Below, piece after piece: positions 1 to 8,059 of a stretch of DNA of 51,557 nt (position 1 is its first letter; each line of letters opens with the position of its first letter). The notes beneath the pieces are model-generated. The model was not told the DNA's origin. It saw only the letters and a list, made by a program, of their open reading frames with translations, and did no database searches. This DNA comes from CAZRGV01 sp964599655 (lineage in GTDB: Bacteria; Planctomycetota; Planctomycetia; Isosphaerales; Isosphaeraceae), in the NCBI GenBank assembly GCA_964599655.1, contig CAZRGV010000032.1, forward strand, positions 1 to 51,557, given 5' to 3'. The position numbers and the translations under genes were made by a program.

Positions 1-1569
1 GCGAAGGCCCAAACGTCGGACGGGGCCGCGACGCCGACGCCGCGGGAAACGCCGTCGAGTGCCCGAGAGGCGGCCCTGGAAGAGCGGCTCCGGAAGCTCG
101 AGGCGATGAATCGGAAGGTCCTCGACCAGTATCAAGAGTTGCTGGATCGAGAATCGAAGAACCGGCAGGAGGCCGATCAGCGGTATCGCGCCCTGGAACG
201 GAAATACAGCGCGTTGGAGCGGCAACTCGAATCGATGTCGGCCGGCGCGAGGGAACCGGAGCGTCCCGAGGAGCCGACGTGGCGTCACGACAAGCCGAGC
301 GTCGAATCGCGGCTCGAACCGGAGGCCCAGGAAAAAGAGCGATTACCGCTTCGAGGAGCACTCGACGAGGGCTTTCTGCTCGAGACGTTCGACGAGGAGT
401 ATCAGCTTCGCGTCCACATCCTCGACCAGACCGACTTCAAGGTGTTCGCGCCCGGCGACCAGATGCCGGCGCGCAGCGGGCTCTCGATCCCTCGGTTGCG
501 CGTTTACTTCGAGGGACGGCTTTCGAAGCCGTTCGAGTACGAGGTGTCGATTCAGCGGAGCGTCGAGGGGGTTTTCGACATCCTGGACGCGAACCTGAAT
601 TTTCATCGGACCGACGCGTTCCAGGTCAAGTTCGGCCGGTTCCTGTCACCGTATAGCTACGACTGGTATGATCATTTGGAACAGTTTTTTATTACCCCCG
701 AGCGCGGGCTTTATCCGTTGAACTTCGGCCTGGCCCGGCAGGTCGGCCTGATGGGGTGGGGGAGGCTGTTCGACAATCGGTTGCAGTACGCGATCGCCGG
801 CATGGATGGGCATCTCGTGGGAGTGGCCGACAACAACACGACGCGTGAGGCGGTCGGCTATCTGAACACGAGACCATTTTTGCTCTCGGACCGACGGCCG
901 GCACTGCGGTTCCTCAACTTCGGGGCGTCGATGGCCGGCGGCTTGCAGGTGTCGCCGGTGGCGCCGTTGCCGCTGCGGACGGCGATTCAGACGTCGGAGA
1001 ACGACGAGGCGGCGCAGTCGGCGTCGTCGGTCTTCCTGGAACCCAATCCCGGTGTCGCGGCCTACGGCGGGCGGCTCCAGGGGGCGGTTCACCTGGCCTG
1101 GTACGTGCGGCAGCTCTCGCTGGAAGCCGAGTGGCAGGCGGGCCGGTTCCAGTTCCTCAAGGCCGGGCAGCCTGGCCGGACCACCGTTCCCGTGACGGGT
1201 TATCACATCACGCTGGGCTACTTCTTGACGGGGGAGACGGTCGAACGTCGAACCATCGTCGAGCCCTTGCGACCCTTCGACCTGCTAAAGGGGACGTGGG
1301 GCCCGGGAGCGATCGAGCTGTTCGGGCGCTACAGCCAGTTGACCCTCGGCCAGAGCGTCTTCAGCGGCGGCCTGGCGAACCCCGAGGAATGGACGAGACA
1401 GGCGGCCATCACCGACGTGGGTCTGAACTGGTACTTGACCAAGTATATTAAGATTTATTTTGACTGGCAGCACGCAATGTATGGATCGCCCGTTTTGCTC
1501 AACCGGTCGAAGGACCTGTTCAGCCGGACGAACGATCTGTTCTGGATTCGTTGCCAGATCTATTATTGA
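1..1569 (+). CDS. Phosphate-selective porin (OprO/OprP-like), 5'-truncated by window edge
   Basis: The reading frame is open from base 1, so the true start lies upstream; the first internal ATG is at 106. The visible N-terminal part (to about residue 85 after that ATG) is rich in Glu, Arg, Leu and Gln with heptad spacing, and looks like a periplasmic coiled coil preceding the barrel. From about residue 95 onward the sequence alternates as beta strands and resembles the OprO/OprP porin family: a Phe-Glu-Gly-Arg-Leu strand, then Lys-Phe-Gly-Arg-Phe and a long series of aromatic-bounded strands. The C-terminus ends in Tyr-Tyr, as expected of an outer-membrane barrel. In this family a trimeric anion channel is formed; the substrate here cannot be read from sequence. 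Its last 50 bases overlap the convergent gene ending at 1520. I am sure of the porin family and unsure of specificity. Confidence 0.82.
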   Translation, partial: AKAQTSDGAATPTPRETPSSAREAALEERLRKLEAMNRKVLDQYQELLDRESKNRQEADQRYRALERKYSALERQLESMSAGAREPERPEEPTWRHDKPSVESRLEPEAQEKERLPLRGALDEGFLLETFDEEYQLRVHILDQTDFKVFAPGDQMPARSGLSIPRLRVYFEGRLSKPFEYEVSIQRSVEGVFDILDANLNFHRTDAFQVKFGRFLSPYSYDWYDHLEQFFITPERGLYPLNFGLARQVGLMGWGRLFDNRLQYAIAGMDGHLVGVADNNTTREAVGYLNTRPFLLSDRRPALRFLNFGASMAGGLQVSPVAPLPLRTAIQTSENDEAAQSASSVFLEPNPGVAAYGGRLQGAVHLAWYVRQLSLEAEWQAGRFQFLKAGQPGRTTVPVTGYHITLGYFLTGETVERRTIVEPLRPFDLLKGTWGPGAIELFGRYSQLTLGQSVFSGGLANPEEWTRQAAITDVGLNWYLTKYIKIYFDWQHAMYGSPVLLNRSKDLFSRTNDLFWIRCQIYY

Positions 1570-3370
1570 GGCGTGGGTTTCGTCTTCGCCAGACCTCGAT
1601 CGCGCCGAAGCGGGCCTCGGGGTGGTAGTGGCGCCGGACGACGGACGTGAGCTTTTCGAGCGTCAGGCGAGGGGCGGTTTCGTCGGGGCTCCAAACGACC
1701 ACCGTGTTCGGGTCGCGCTCGATCGCCTCGGCGTACTCGGCGTCGAGGTCCTCGTCGATGAGCCACATCCAGCAGATTCCGGACTCGGTTCGGAAGGGGG
1801 AGGGACGCCCGGTCGGGCCGTTGAGCGACGGGAACGGGGCGGTTCTGAGGATGTTGGCCACGGGCGTTTTGGGGGTTGTCGTTCGTCGGAGATATTCGAG
1901 GGTTTTGCGATAATCACTCCAGCAGTAGTTGTCTTCGCAGGGAATCCGGCGATGGAAGTAGCGGATGCTTCCCAGGGGTGGGATTGGGGGTTCCTCGCCC
2001 CGGAGGAGGGGTTTGAGGGCTCGAAGGCTCTCGTGGGGCCGGCAGAAGCGAGGGATCTCGGGCAACACCTCATAGAGGACGAGAACGACCGCGAGAAGTC
2101 GGACGGGTTTGGCCAGGATCGGCGACTCCACCAGCCAGGCCACCGGGAGGGCGAGGGCGATCGCCTGGAGTAGTTCCAGGGGGTGCGCGAGATACGCGTG
2201 CTGAACCGGATGGAGCGGCCGGTAAACCAGTGCGCCCAGCAACGCGAGCAGCCAGGTCCGCGATGCGCGACGCCAGGCGAACGGGCCGAGGCGCCAGGTC
2301 AAGAGACTGAGGGCGAGGACGACGGCGGTCCGCTCGCGTTGGAGTTGATTTCCAAATGCCGCAAGGATCGAGGCGGGCGTCGCGCGGCTGTACGGGCCGC
2401 CGTACGAGGCGACGCGAAGTCCTTGAATCAGGTTGTCCAGCACGCCGGCCAGCCAGAGGGGCGAGAAGGCCAGGACCAGGATGACCAGCAGAGCGATGAT
2501 CCACTCGCGGAGGGCTCGGGCGATCGAGATGGGCGGCCCCTGCGACCGAATGGCCCCCTCGGCGACTGCCGAGGCGATGGCGGGCAGGAACAGCATCGCG
2601 TGCGGCCGGATGACCAGCGCGATGCCGGCATTGACCGCGGCGGCCAGGCGTCCTCCACGGCCAAGCGCCACGAGCCACGTCGCGTGCCAATCACGCTCGG
2701 CCACGGTCTCGTACTCGAGGCCCAGGTAGAAGGTCAGGAAGGCCAGGTAGGACACCAGGCCGGGCAAGGCGGCTCCTAGGAGTCGTCGGGACCAGACGGC
2801 CAGGGCCATCCCCAGTGAGACGAGCGCGACGGAATCAAGGGCGTAGAACGGAACGGTTTTACCCCAGCCGAAGGTCTTTCCGAGAATCCAGTGTAGGTAG
2901 ATATGACCGGGAAAATTATATGCGCGAATGTCTCGATAGGGCACGACGCCGAGGTCCCACGAGAGGGCCAGCGTGGCGAAGGTGTCCTCGTCGCGGCACC
3001 AGGGCCAGGTCAGGTAATGCGGAATCCAGCAGAGGAGCAAGCCCGCGCCAAGGACCGCCGCGCCGGCCGTCAGCCCTCGCGGCAAGGCCCAGGCCGCGAC
3101 GTGTTCGACGATTGACCGGACCTGGAAAACCAACCGGTCTCTCCCGTCCTCCTTCGGCCAATCCTGGCTCCGAACGCGCAGGGCGAGATAGCTGGCGAGC
3201 AACGTGGCGATCGAGGTCTCGACCGGATGACGTCGGATCGGCCAGGGAAGCAGCCCCCAGAGGTCGGGGATCATGAGGAGGAGGACGAGGCCGGCCGTGG
3301 TCGCCGATGCCGCCAGCAGCAGTCGCGACACACGACGAGCCAGGGTGTGGTCGGGCGCGGCCGATCGCAC
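1520..3370 (-). CDS. Multi-spanning membrane protein, GT39/ArnT-like glycosyltransferase candidate
   Basis: A 616-residue protein starting with GTG at 3370, chosen because GGGAGG lies 6 bases upstream. It has many hydrophobic segments (about 10-12), starting at residues 18-45, and a soluble C-terminal part from about residue 450. After the first segments comes an acidic loop Cys-Arg-Asp-Glu-Asp-Thr-Phe, followed by an Asn-Phe-Pro-Gly motif. An acidic first periplasmic loop is typical of GT-C polyprenol-dependent transferases such as the PMT/ArnT group. That would imply transfer of a sugar from a lipid carrier outside the inner membrane. No biochemical substrate can be inferred. It overlaps the convergent porin gene by 50 bases. 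The family assignment is a topology-based inference; it could also be an unclassified membrane protein. Confidence 0.6.
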   Translation of the reverse strand: MRSAAPDHTLARRVSRLLLAASATTAGLVLLLMIPDLWGLLPWPIRRHPVETSIATLLASYLALRVRSQDWPKEDGRDRLVFQVRSIVEHVAAWALPRGLTAGAAVLGAGLLLCWIPHYLTWPWCRDEDTFATLALSWDLGVVPYRDIRAYNFPGHIYLHWILGKTFGWGKTVPFYALDSVALVSLGMALAVWSRRLLGAALPGLVSYLAFLTFYLGLEYETVAERDWHATWLVALGRGGRLAAAVNAGIALVIRPHAMLFLPAIASAVAEGAIRSQGPPISIARALREWIIALLVILVLAFSPLWLAGVLDNLIQGLRVASYGGPYSRATPASILAAFGNQLQRERTAVVLALSLLTWRLGPFAWRRASRTWLLALLGALVYRPLHPVQHAYLAHPLELLQAIALALPVAWLVESPILAKPVRLLAVVLVLYEVLPEIPRFCRPHESLRALKPLLRGEEPPIPPLGSIRYFHRRIPCEDNYCWSDYRKTLEYLRRTTTPKTPVANILRTAPFPSLNGPTGRPSPFRTESGICWMWLIDEDLDAEYAEAIERDPNTVVVWSPDETAPRLTLEKLTSVVRRHYHPEARFGAIEVWRRRNPRLNNRSGNESRTDRSSG

Positions 3371-3557
3371 GTGTGTCCTCCCGGTGTTTTCAGGATCGCG
3401 CAGCGGCCAGGCGTGGACGGGTTTCGGCGTGGCTTTCCGGATTTCGTGCGGTTCGACGGCGGATCAACCACGAAACCCGTGCCGATCGGATCACGCCAAG
3501 GCCGCGATGGGCGCGACCTGGTCAACTTNNNNNNNNNNGATCACGCAAGGAACGCGC
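3371..3557. other. Intergenic region with 10-base assembly gap (3529-3538)
   Basis: This stretch lies between the 3' end of purF and the start of the membrane protein gene, both on the minus strand. Apart from the GGGAGG ribosome-binding site for the GTG start at 3370, I see no feature. The 10 N bases are probably a scaffold gap of unknown length. Confidence 0.6.
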
Positions 3558-5180
3558 TTAGAGCCGCTCGTAGGCGCGGAAGCCGCCGGAACCGTTGGCG
3601 TGACAGGCGCCGCCGTTTTTGTCGCCGTCAATCTGGTAGAGCCGCTGTCCGGTGGGGGTGGGGTACTCGCCGGTGACGCAGGCGCGGCAGAGACGGTCTT
3701 CCGACAGTCCGACGGAGCGGGCCAGCGATTCGAGCGGGAGGTAGCGGAGGCTGTTGGCCCCGAGTTCCTTGGCGAGTCGTTGCTGGGCGTCGAAGGAGAG
3801 CAGGCCGCCGGGAAGGTCGGCGAAGCGAGGCGCCACGAGCTCGTCAATCGTGGACATGTCGATGCCGTAATAGCAAGGGGCGATGATCGGCGGGCAGGCG
3901 ACTCGGAGGTGGACCTCGCGGGCACCGCCGCGGGTGCGGATCTCGTTGACGAGCGCTCGCATGGTGGTCGAGCGGACGATACTATCCTCGACCAGGAGCA
4001 CGCGCTTGCCGTTGAGCACTTCGGGCAGGGGGGTGTACTTGATGCGGACCTTGTCGGCGCGGTCCGCCTGGCCCTCGATGAAGGTGCGGCCGACATAACG
4101 GTTGCGCATCAGGCCCTCGACGGAGGGGAGTCCCAGCGCGTAGGCCATGGCGTCGGCCGCGGCCTTCGCGGTATCGGGCACGGGCACGACGATCGTGTCT
4201 TCGTCGAGCGGGACATCCTCGAGCTCGGCCAGCTCCTTGCCGAGGGTCGCGCGGCTGAGGTAGACCGATCGGTCGTCGAGCGTGCTCGCCACATTGGCGA
4301 AGTAGATCCACTCGAAGAAGCAATGCGCGGGGACCCGCCGGGACGCGAACCGCTCGATCCGAACGCCCTCCGGATTGACGATGGCCATGGTGCCCGGTTC
4401 CAGGGATCGGATGTTCTTGAAGCCGAGGTTGGCGAGGGGGACGCTTTCGCTGGCGGCGGCGAACAAGGGGCCTGGGCGTTCCTCGCCATCGTCGCCAAGC
4501 TCGACGTCCCGCGCGATGCAGAGGGGTCGAATTCCGAGCGGGTCGCGGGCGACGATCATCTCGCCGGTGGCGGTGAGCAGGACGATGTTGTAGGCGCCAT
4601 CGAAGCGCTCGGCCAGGCGAGCGAAGACCCCTCGCCAGTCGGTCACCGGACCTTCATCCTGCAACTCGTAACTGAGCGAGTGCATGATGATTTCGGTATC
4701 GGTATCGCGCTTCAGGTGGTAATCGCCCTGGTCGAGCAGGTCGCGCTTCAACTGCTGGTAGTTGGCGAGCTGGCCGTTGAAGGCGAAGGCGAACCACTTG
4801 AGCTTCCGCCCGTGGGAGCGTTCGAACGGTTGGGCGTAGCTCTTGTCGTCGAGGCCGCAGGTGGCGTAACGGACATGCCCGATGGCGGCCATGCCATCGT
4901 GCTTCCGCATGATCGACTCGAACTTGGCGCGATGATTGAGGCGGAACGCCTCGGCCACGGTGCCGAGTTCCTTGTGGGTTTCGAGCAGCGCCTGGCGCTG
5001 GGGATTGTAGCTGGTCATGCCGGCCGCGAGTTGGCCTCGGTTCTGCATGTCGAGCAGCATCCGAGGAATCAGCCGGGCGACACTGTGGATCTCTCCCCGT
5101 AGCGGAGCCAGCGAGGAAACCGGGCGGTTCGGGGCATGGTAAACCGCCGCCACGCCACACTCGTGCTTCAGTTCGCCCAT
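3558..5180 (-). CDS. purF: Amidophosphoribosyltransferase
   Basis: This enzyme catalyses the first committed step of purine synthesis: PRPP plus glutamine gives phosphoribosylamine. The N-terminal half is a class II glutamine amidotransferase whose nucleophile is Cys8, in His-Glu-Cys-Gly-Val-Ala; a short propeptide before it must be cleaved. The C-terminal half is a type I phosphoribosyltransferase with the PRPP loop Val-Glu-Asp-Ser-Ile-Val-Arg-Ser-Thr-Thr near residue 400. The four cysteines expected to bind the [4Fe-4S] cluster of Bacillus-type PurF have counterparts: Ala-His-Cys-Phe-Phe, Ala-Pro-Cys-Tyr-Tyr and a C-terminal Cys-Arg-Ala-Cys. An in-frame GTG at 5189 would add three residues; the ATG at 5180 is preferred although its ribosome-binding site is weak. 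It is transcribed away from proB. Confidence 0.95.
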   Translation of the reverse strand: MGELKHECGVAAVYHAPNRPVSSLAPLRGEIHSVARLIPRMLLDMQNRGQLAAGMTSYNPQRQALLETHKELGTVAEAFRLNHRAKFESIMRKHDGMAAIGHVRYATCGLDDKSYAQPFERSHGRKLKWFAFAFNGQLANYQQLKRDLLDQGDYHLKRDTDTEIIMHSLSYELQDEGPVTDWRGVFARLAERFDGAYNIVLLTATGEMIVARDPLGIRPLCIARDVELGDDGEERPGPLFAAASESVPLANLGFKNIRSLEPGTMAIVNPEGVRIERFASRRVPAHCFFEWIYFANVASTLDDRSVYLSRATLGKELAELEDVPLDEDTIVVPVPDTAKAAADAMAYALGLPSVEGLMRNRYVGRTFIEGQADRADKVRIKYTPLPEVLNGKRVLLVEDSIVRSTTMRALVNEIRTRGGAREVHLRVACPPIIAPCYYGIDMSTIDELVAPRFADLPGGLLSFDAQQRLAKELGANSLRYLPLESLARSVGLSEDRLCRACVTGEYPTPTGQRLYQIDGDKNGGACHANGSGGFRAYERL

Positions 5181-5281
5181 GAGCGGCACGACCCTGGTGG
5201 AATTGCCCCGGATGTTGGTGGGGGCGGGGATGGAGTCGACCGGGACCCGGTTTGGTTCGGCTAGGCCGACGTCGATTTTGC

Positions 5282-5310
5282 ATTATAATATCGTCCGATT
5301 CCACCGACAA
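5282..5310 (-). promoter_or_regulatory. Predicted sigma-70-type promoter of purF
   Basis: On the minus strand a perfect TATAAT (-10, 5282-5287) stands 17 bases from TTGTCG (-35, 5305-5310). It lies in a small AT-rich island within GC-rich DNA and would give a leader of roughly 95 bases before purF. The same hexamer spacing is seen upstream of der and hemQ. Confidence 0.45.
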
Positions 5311-5456
5311 CCTTCACGGTCGGAGCCGCGGCGTCCGCGAGGGGCGTTGACGGAGCGTCGTTCGCGGGGTTGCCAGCGACGGCCCGTGGACGAGGTGCGG
5401 CGGGTGTTCTCGAAGTGATGGACGGAACGAGACTTCGGCCCAGGAGGGCCCCGGTG

Positions 5457-6565
5457 ATGGCTCGCGACCTGGTCCGCGACGACCTGATGTATTCGGCGCA
5501 TACCTGGGTGGTGAAAGTGGGCACGTCGGTGCTGGCGGCCCCCGACGGCACGCTCGACCTGGCACGAATCAGCCATCTGGCCGAGGAGATCAACGCGGTG
5601 GCGGCGACCGGGCGCCGCGTGGCGCTGGTCAGCTCGGGGGCGGTCGGCGCGGGGATCGGGCAGCTCGGGCTGTCCAGGCGGCCGCCGCGGTGGGGCAGGC
5701 GTTCCTCATCCGGGCCTACGACGATGGGTTTCGGCGTCACGGACGGCACGCGGCGCAGATCCTTTTGACGCACGAAGACTTCGACAACCGGGCACGATAC
5801 CTGAATGTGCGGAACACGCTCTCGGCGCTGTTCGCCTGGAACGCCGTGCCGATCATCAACGAGAACGACACGATCAGCGTCTCCGAGATCAAGTTCGGCG
5901 ACAACGACCGGCTGGCCGCGATGGTCGCGAACCTGTTGCAGGCCCCGTTGATGGTGATCTTGAGCGTGGTGGACGGCCTTTACCGGTCCGACCCAGGCGC
6001 CGGGGGCGCCGGAGAGGTCATCCCGCTGGTCAAGGACGTGGACGACGAGACGCTTCGACTGGCCGGCGAGAGCAAGAGCGCCCTCGGTACGGGGGGCATG
6101 CGGAGCAAGCTGCAATCGGCGCGGCTGGTGACGCGGGCGGGCGGCTCGGTCATCATTGCCTCGGGCAAGGTGGACCGGCCCTTGACGCGGTTGCTGGAAG
6201 GACTGCAAGTCGGCACGTTGCTGCTGGCCAAGGGTCAGACGCAGGGCGCTCGCAAGCGTTGGATCGGGCTGACCGCCCGCCCGAAGGGGCATTTCGTGGT
6301 GGACGCCGGAGCGCGCCGGGCGCTGGAGAGCAGTAACGGCAGCTTGCTCGCGATCGGCATCGTGGACGTGATGGGCGAATTCGACCGAGGGGACGTGGTG
6401 GGCATTCGAGACACCGACGGCCACGAATTCGCACGGGGCCTGACCAACTACACGGCCAGCGAGGCGAGGCAGATCCGAGGGCTGCGCAACGAGCAGGTGC
6501 GCCAGCTCCTGGGCACCCTCTACGACGAGGTCGTGCATCGGGACAACTTGCTCGTCACGGGTTGA
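5457..6565 (+). pseudogene. proB: Glutamate 5-kinase, frame broken by an internal deletion near 5674
   Basis: ProB phosphorylates glutamate in the first step of proline synthesis. Translation would begin at the ATG at 5457, 9 bases after AGGAGG. The first part has the amino-acid-kinase start Val-Val-Lys-Val-Gly-Thr-Ser and the Ser-Ser-Gly-Ala-Val-Gly-Ala-Gly motif. At 5674/5675 the frame changes: the protein continues in another frame with Gln-Ala-Ala-Ala-Ala-Val-Gly-Gln, through the kinase core (Asn-Glu-Asn-Asp-Thr) to a C-terminal PUA domain ending at 6565. About nine residues (the Arg-Pro-x-Asp-Leu segment of the family) are missing. The lost length must be 1 more than a multiple of 3, for example 25 or 28 bases. 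Everything else is intact and unmutated, so an assembly error in GC-rich DNA is as likely as a true pseudogene. Confidence 0.85.
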
Positions 6566-6591
6566 TCTCGATTCAAGAGGAACGCGCGGCA

Positions 6592-6625
6592 TCGGCCGCG
6601 AGGCCGACCCGCCGGCCTTGGCGGG
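6592..6625. terminator. Two adjacent hairpins between convergent genes
   Basis: TCGGCC-GCGA-GGCCGA (6592-6607) is a perfect 6-bp stem closed by a GNRA-type tetraloop. It is followed at once by CCCGCC-GGCCTT-GGCGGG (6608-6625), another perfect 6-bp stem. They lie between the 3' ends of proB and the minus-strand paralogue gene. There is no T tract, so termination is inferred from position and structure only. Confidence 0.4.
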
Positions 6626-6655
6626 CTCGCCCTGCCCTGGGGGAACGTCCGAGGC

Positions 6656-7999
6656 TCAATCGAGCGCGATGTCGCGGAAGTCGAAGTTGAGGGGTTTCTC
6701 GGCGCGGAGGGAGCCGAAGTAGCGGATTTCCGAGGGAGGCCCCATGCCGTCTTGGGACAAGACGTCGATGGTGAGCATGATCCCATCGGGGGCGAACCGG
6801 GCGCTCCGAGCGAAGCCTAGGGGGAGGGCGTGGCCCTCGGCGTCGGCGAATACGAGGCTTTCGAAGACCTTTTGCAGGTCGTTGTCGATCGGGTCGAATC
6901 GTCGGCGACGGGCGAAGCCGCGCAGGCGAAGGGCGTCGGTCCAACCCTCGGGCTGGAGGCTGAGATCGACCGACCAGGTGCCTCGAAGGAGGTTGTGCGT
7001 GACTCCGTGAGGGATCAGGGTCGCGTCGCCGCACCAGACGGCCTGTTCCTCGGGTTTCTCGGGCGTACCGAGCGGGATGACGATCGGGTCGGTCTTGCGG
7101 GCCTCGATTTCGACGGTCAATTGACCTCGGAGTCGCTGAATCGAACGCGCCGGGTGGTCCCGATCGCGCGGCAGTCGAATCGGAAAGTGGAGGGTTGTGA
7201 GGGCCTGATCGGTGCCGAATCCGACGGATTGCTCGGTCCGATCGTCCTCGGGCTCGAGCATCGGACGGCCCTGGCCGTCGATCGCCTCAAGGATTACGAG
7301 ATTGCCCTGGGGACGAATCTTGAGCCGTGGCTCGGGGGTGAGGACGACTTGCAGAACATGCTCCATGCGCGCGTCGTTCCCGCGGCCAAAGCGGATCTGC
7401 TGAGGATTGAGATCGGGAGCCTGTCCGGCGAGCCCAACCTCCCGGATCATGAAGCGGAAGGGTCCGTCGATGCTCGTGGCTCGGTAGTGGCGCGGCGTGA
7501 CCCGGTACTGTGAGAGGGGCGATTGACCGAAGCGTCGGGAGATCGGGTCTTGGGTGGTTTCGAGGTCGAGACCAAGCTGGTCGAAGACCTCCCAGAAGGG
7601 GATCGGTTCCCTCTCGCCGGCCGAGAGCGCGTCGGGTCCGAAGCGGGGATCGAGCGTGCCGGCGAGCGCCAGGTCGAGGTGGGTCTGACGGCCGAGGTCT
7701 TCGAGGACTTCCGAGAGGCGGCGGTTGTTGAGGCGAAGGCGGACGAGCGTGGGACGGGTCAAGAGGTCGAGTTCGATGGAACGGATGAGCCCCTCGGCGC
7801 GGTTTTGAATTTCGGGGTCCTGGTCCGATCGGGCGGCGCGAAGGACCTTGAGGGCATCGGTACCCAGGGCGAGCAGGGCCTTGGCCGCCTCTTCCCGCTC
7901 GACGAAGCGAGGTGAGCCGAGCCGAGCGACCAGCGTCTCGGGATCGGACTCGGTCCCGAGCACGAGACCAACGGCGACAAGCAGGTGGGGCAGCGTCAT
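6656..7999 (-). CDS. Secreted HEAT/STN-like tandem paralogue, copy A (unknown function)
   Basis: Function not recognised. The 447-residue product starts at an ATG with GGAGG 9 bases upstream and has a short hydrophobic N-terminus (residues 3-15), probably an export signal. Residues 20-77 look like HEAT-type helical repeats (Leu-Gly-Ser-Pro-Arg-Phe, then Glu-Ala-Ala-Lys-Ala-Leu, then Asp-Pro-Glu-Ile). Residues 82-112 resemble the small STN domain of secretins and TonB receptors. A Pro-Ile-Pro-Phe-Trp motif sits at 132-136, and a beta-rich C-terminal region of about 250 residues follows, ending in Ile-Arg-Tyr-Phe-Gly and Phe-Arg-Asp-Ile. It is the last of three minus-strand paralogues in a row, about 60 bases after copy B, and is probably co-transcribed with them. 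It is the most diverged of the three at the C-terminus. Confidence 0.72.
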   Translation of the reverse strand: MTLPHLLVAVGLVLGTESDPETLVARLGSPRFVEREEAAKALLALGTDALKVLRAARSDQDPEIQNRAEGLIRSIELDLLTRPTLVRLRLNNRRLSEVLEDLGRQTHLDLALAGTLDPRFGPDALSAGEREPIPFWEVFDQLGLDLETTQDPISRRFGQSPLSQYRVTPRHYRATSIDGPFRFMIREVGLAGQAPDLNPQQIRFGRGNDARMEHVLQVVLTPEPRLKIRPQGNLVILEAIDGQGRPMLEPEDDRTEQSVGFGTDQALTTLHFPIRLPRDRDHPARSIQRLRGQLTVEIEARKTDPIVIPLGTPEKPEEQAVWCGDATLIPHGVTHNLLRGTWSVDLSLQPEGWTDALRLRGFARRRRFDPIDNDLQKVFESLVFADAEGHALPLGFARSARFAPDGIMLTIDVLSQDGMGPPSEIRYFGSLRAEKPLNFDFRDIALD

Positions 8000-8059
8000 G
8001 GTGCGGGGTCCTCCCTAGCGTGGGGCGCCTGCCCAAACGGCCTGGGTGGTCCACGAGGC

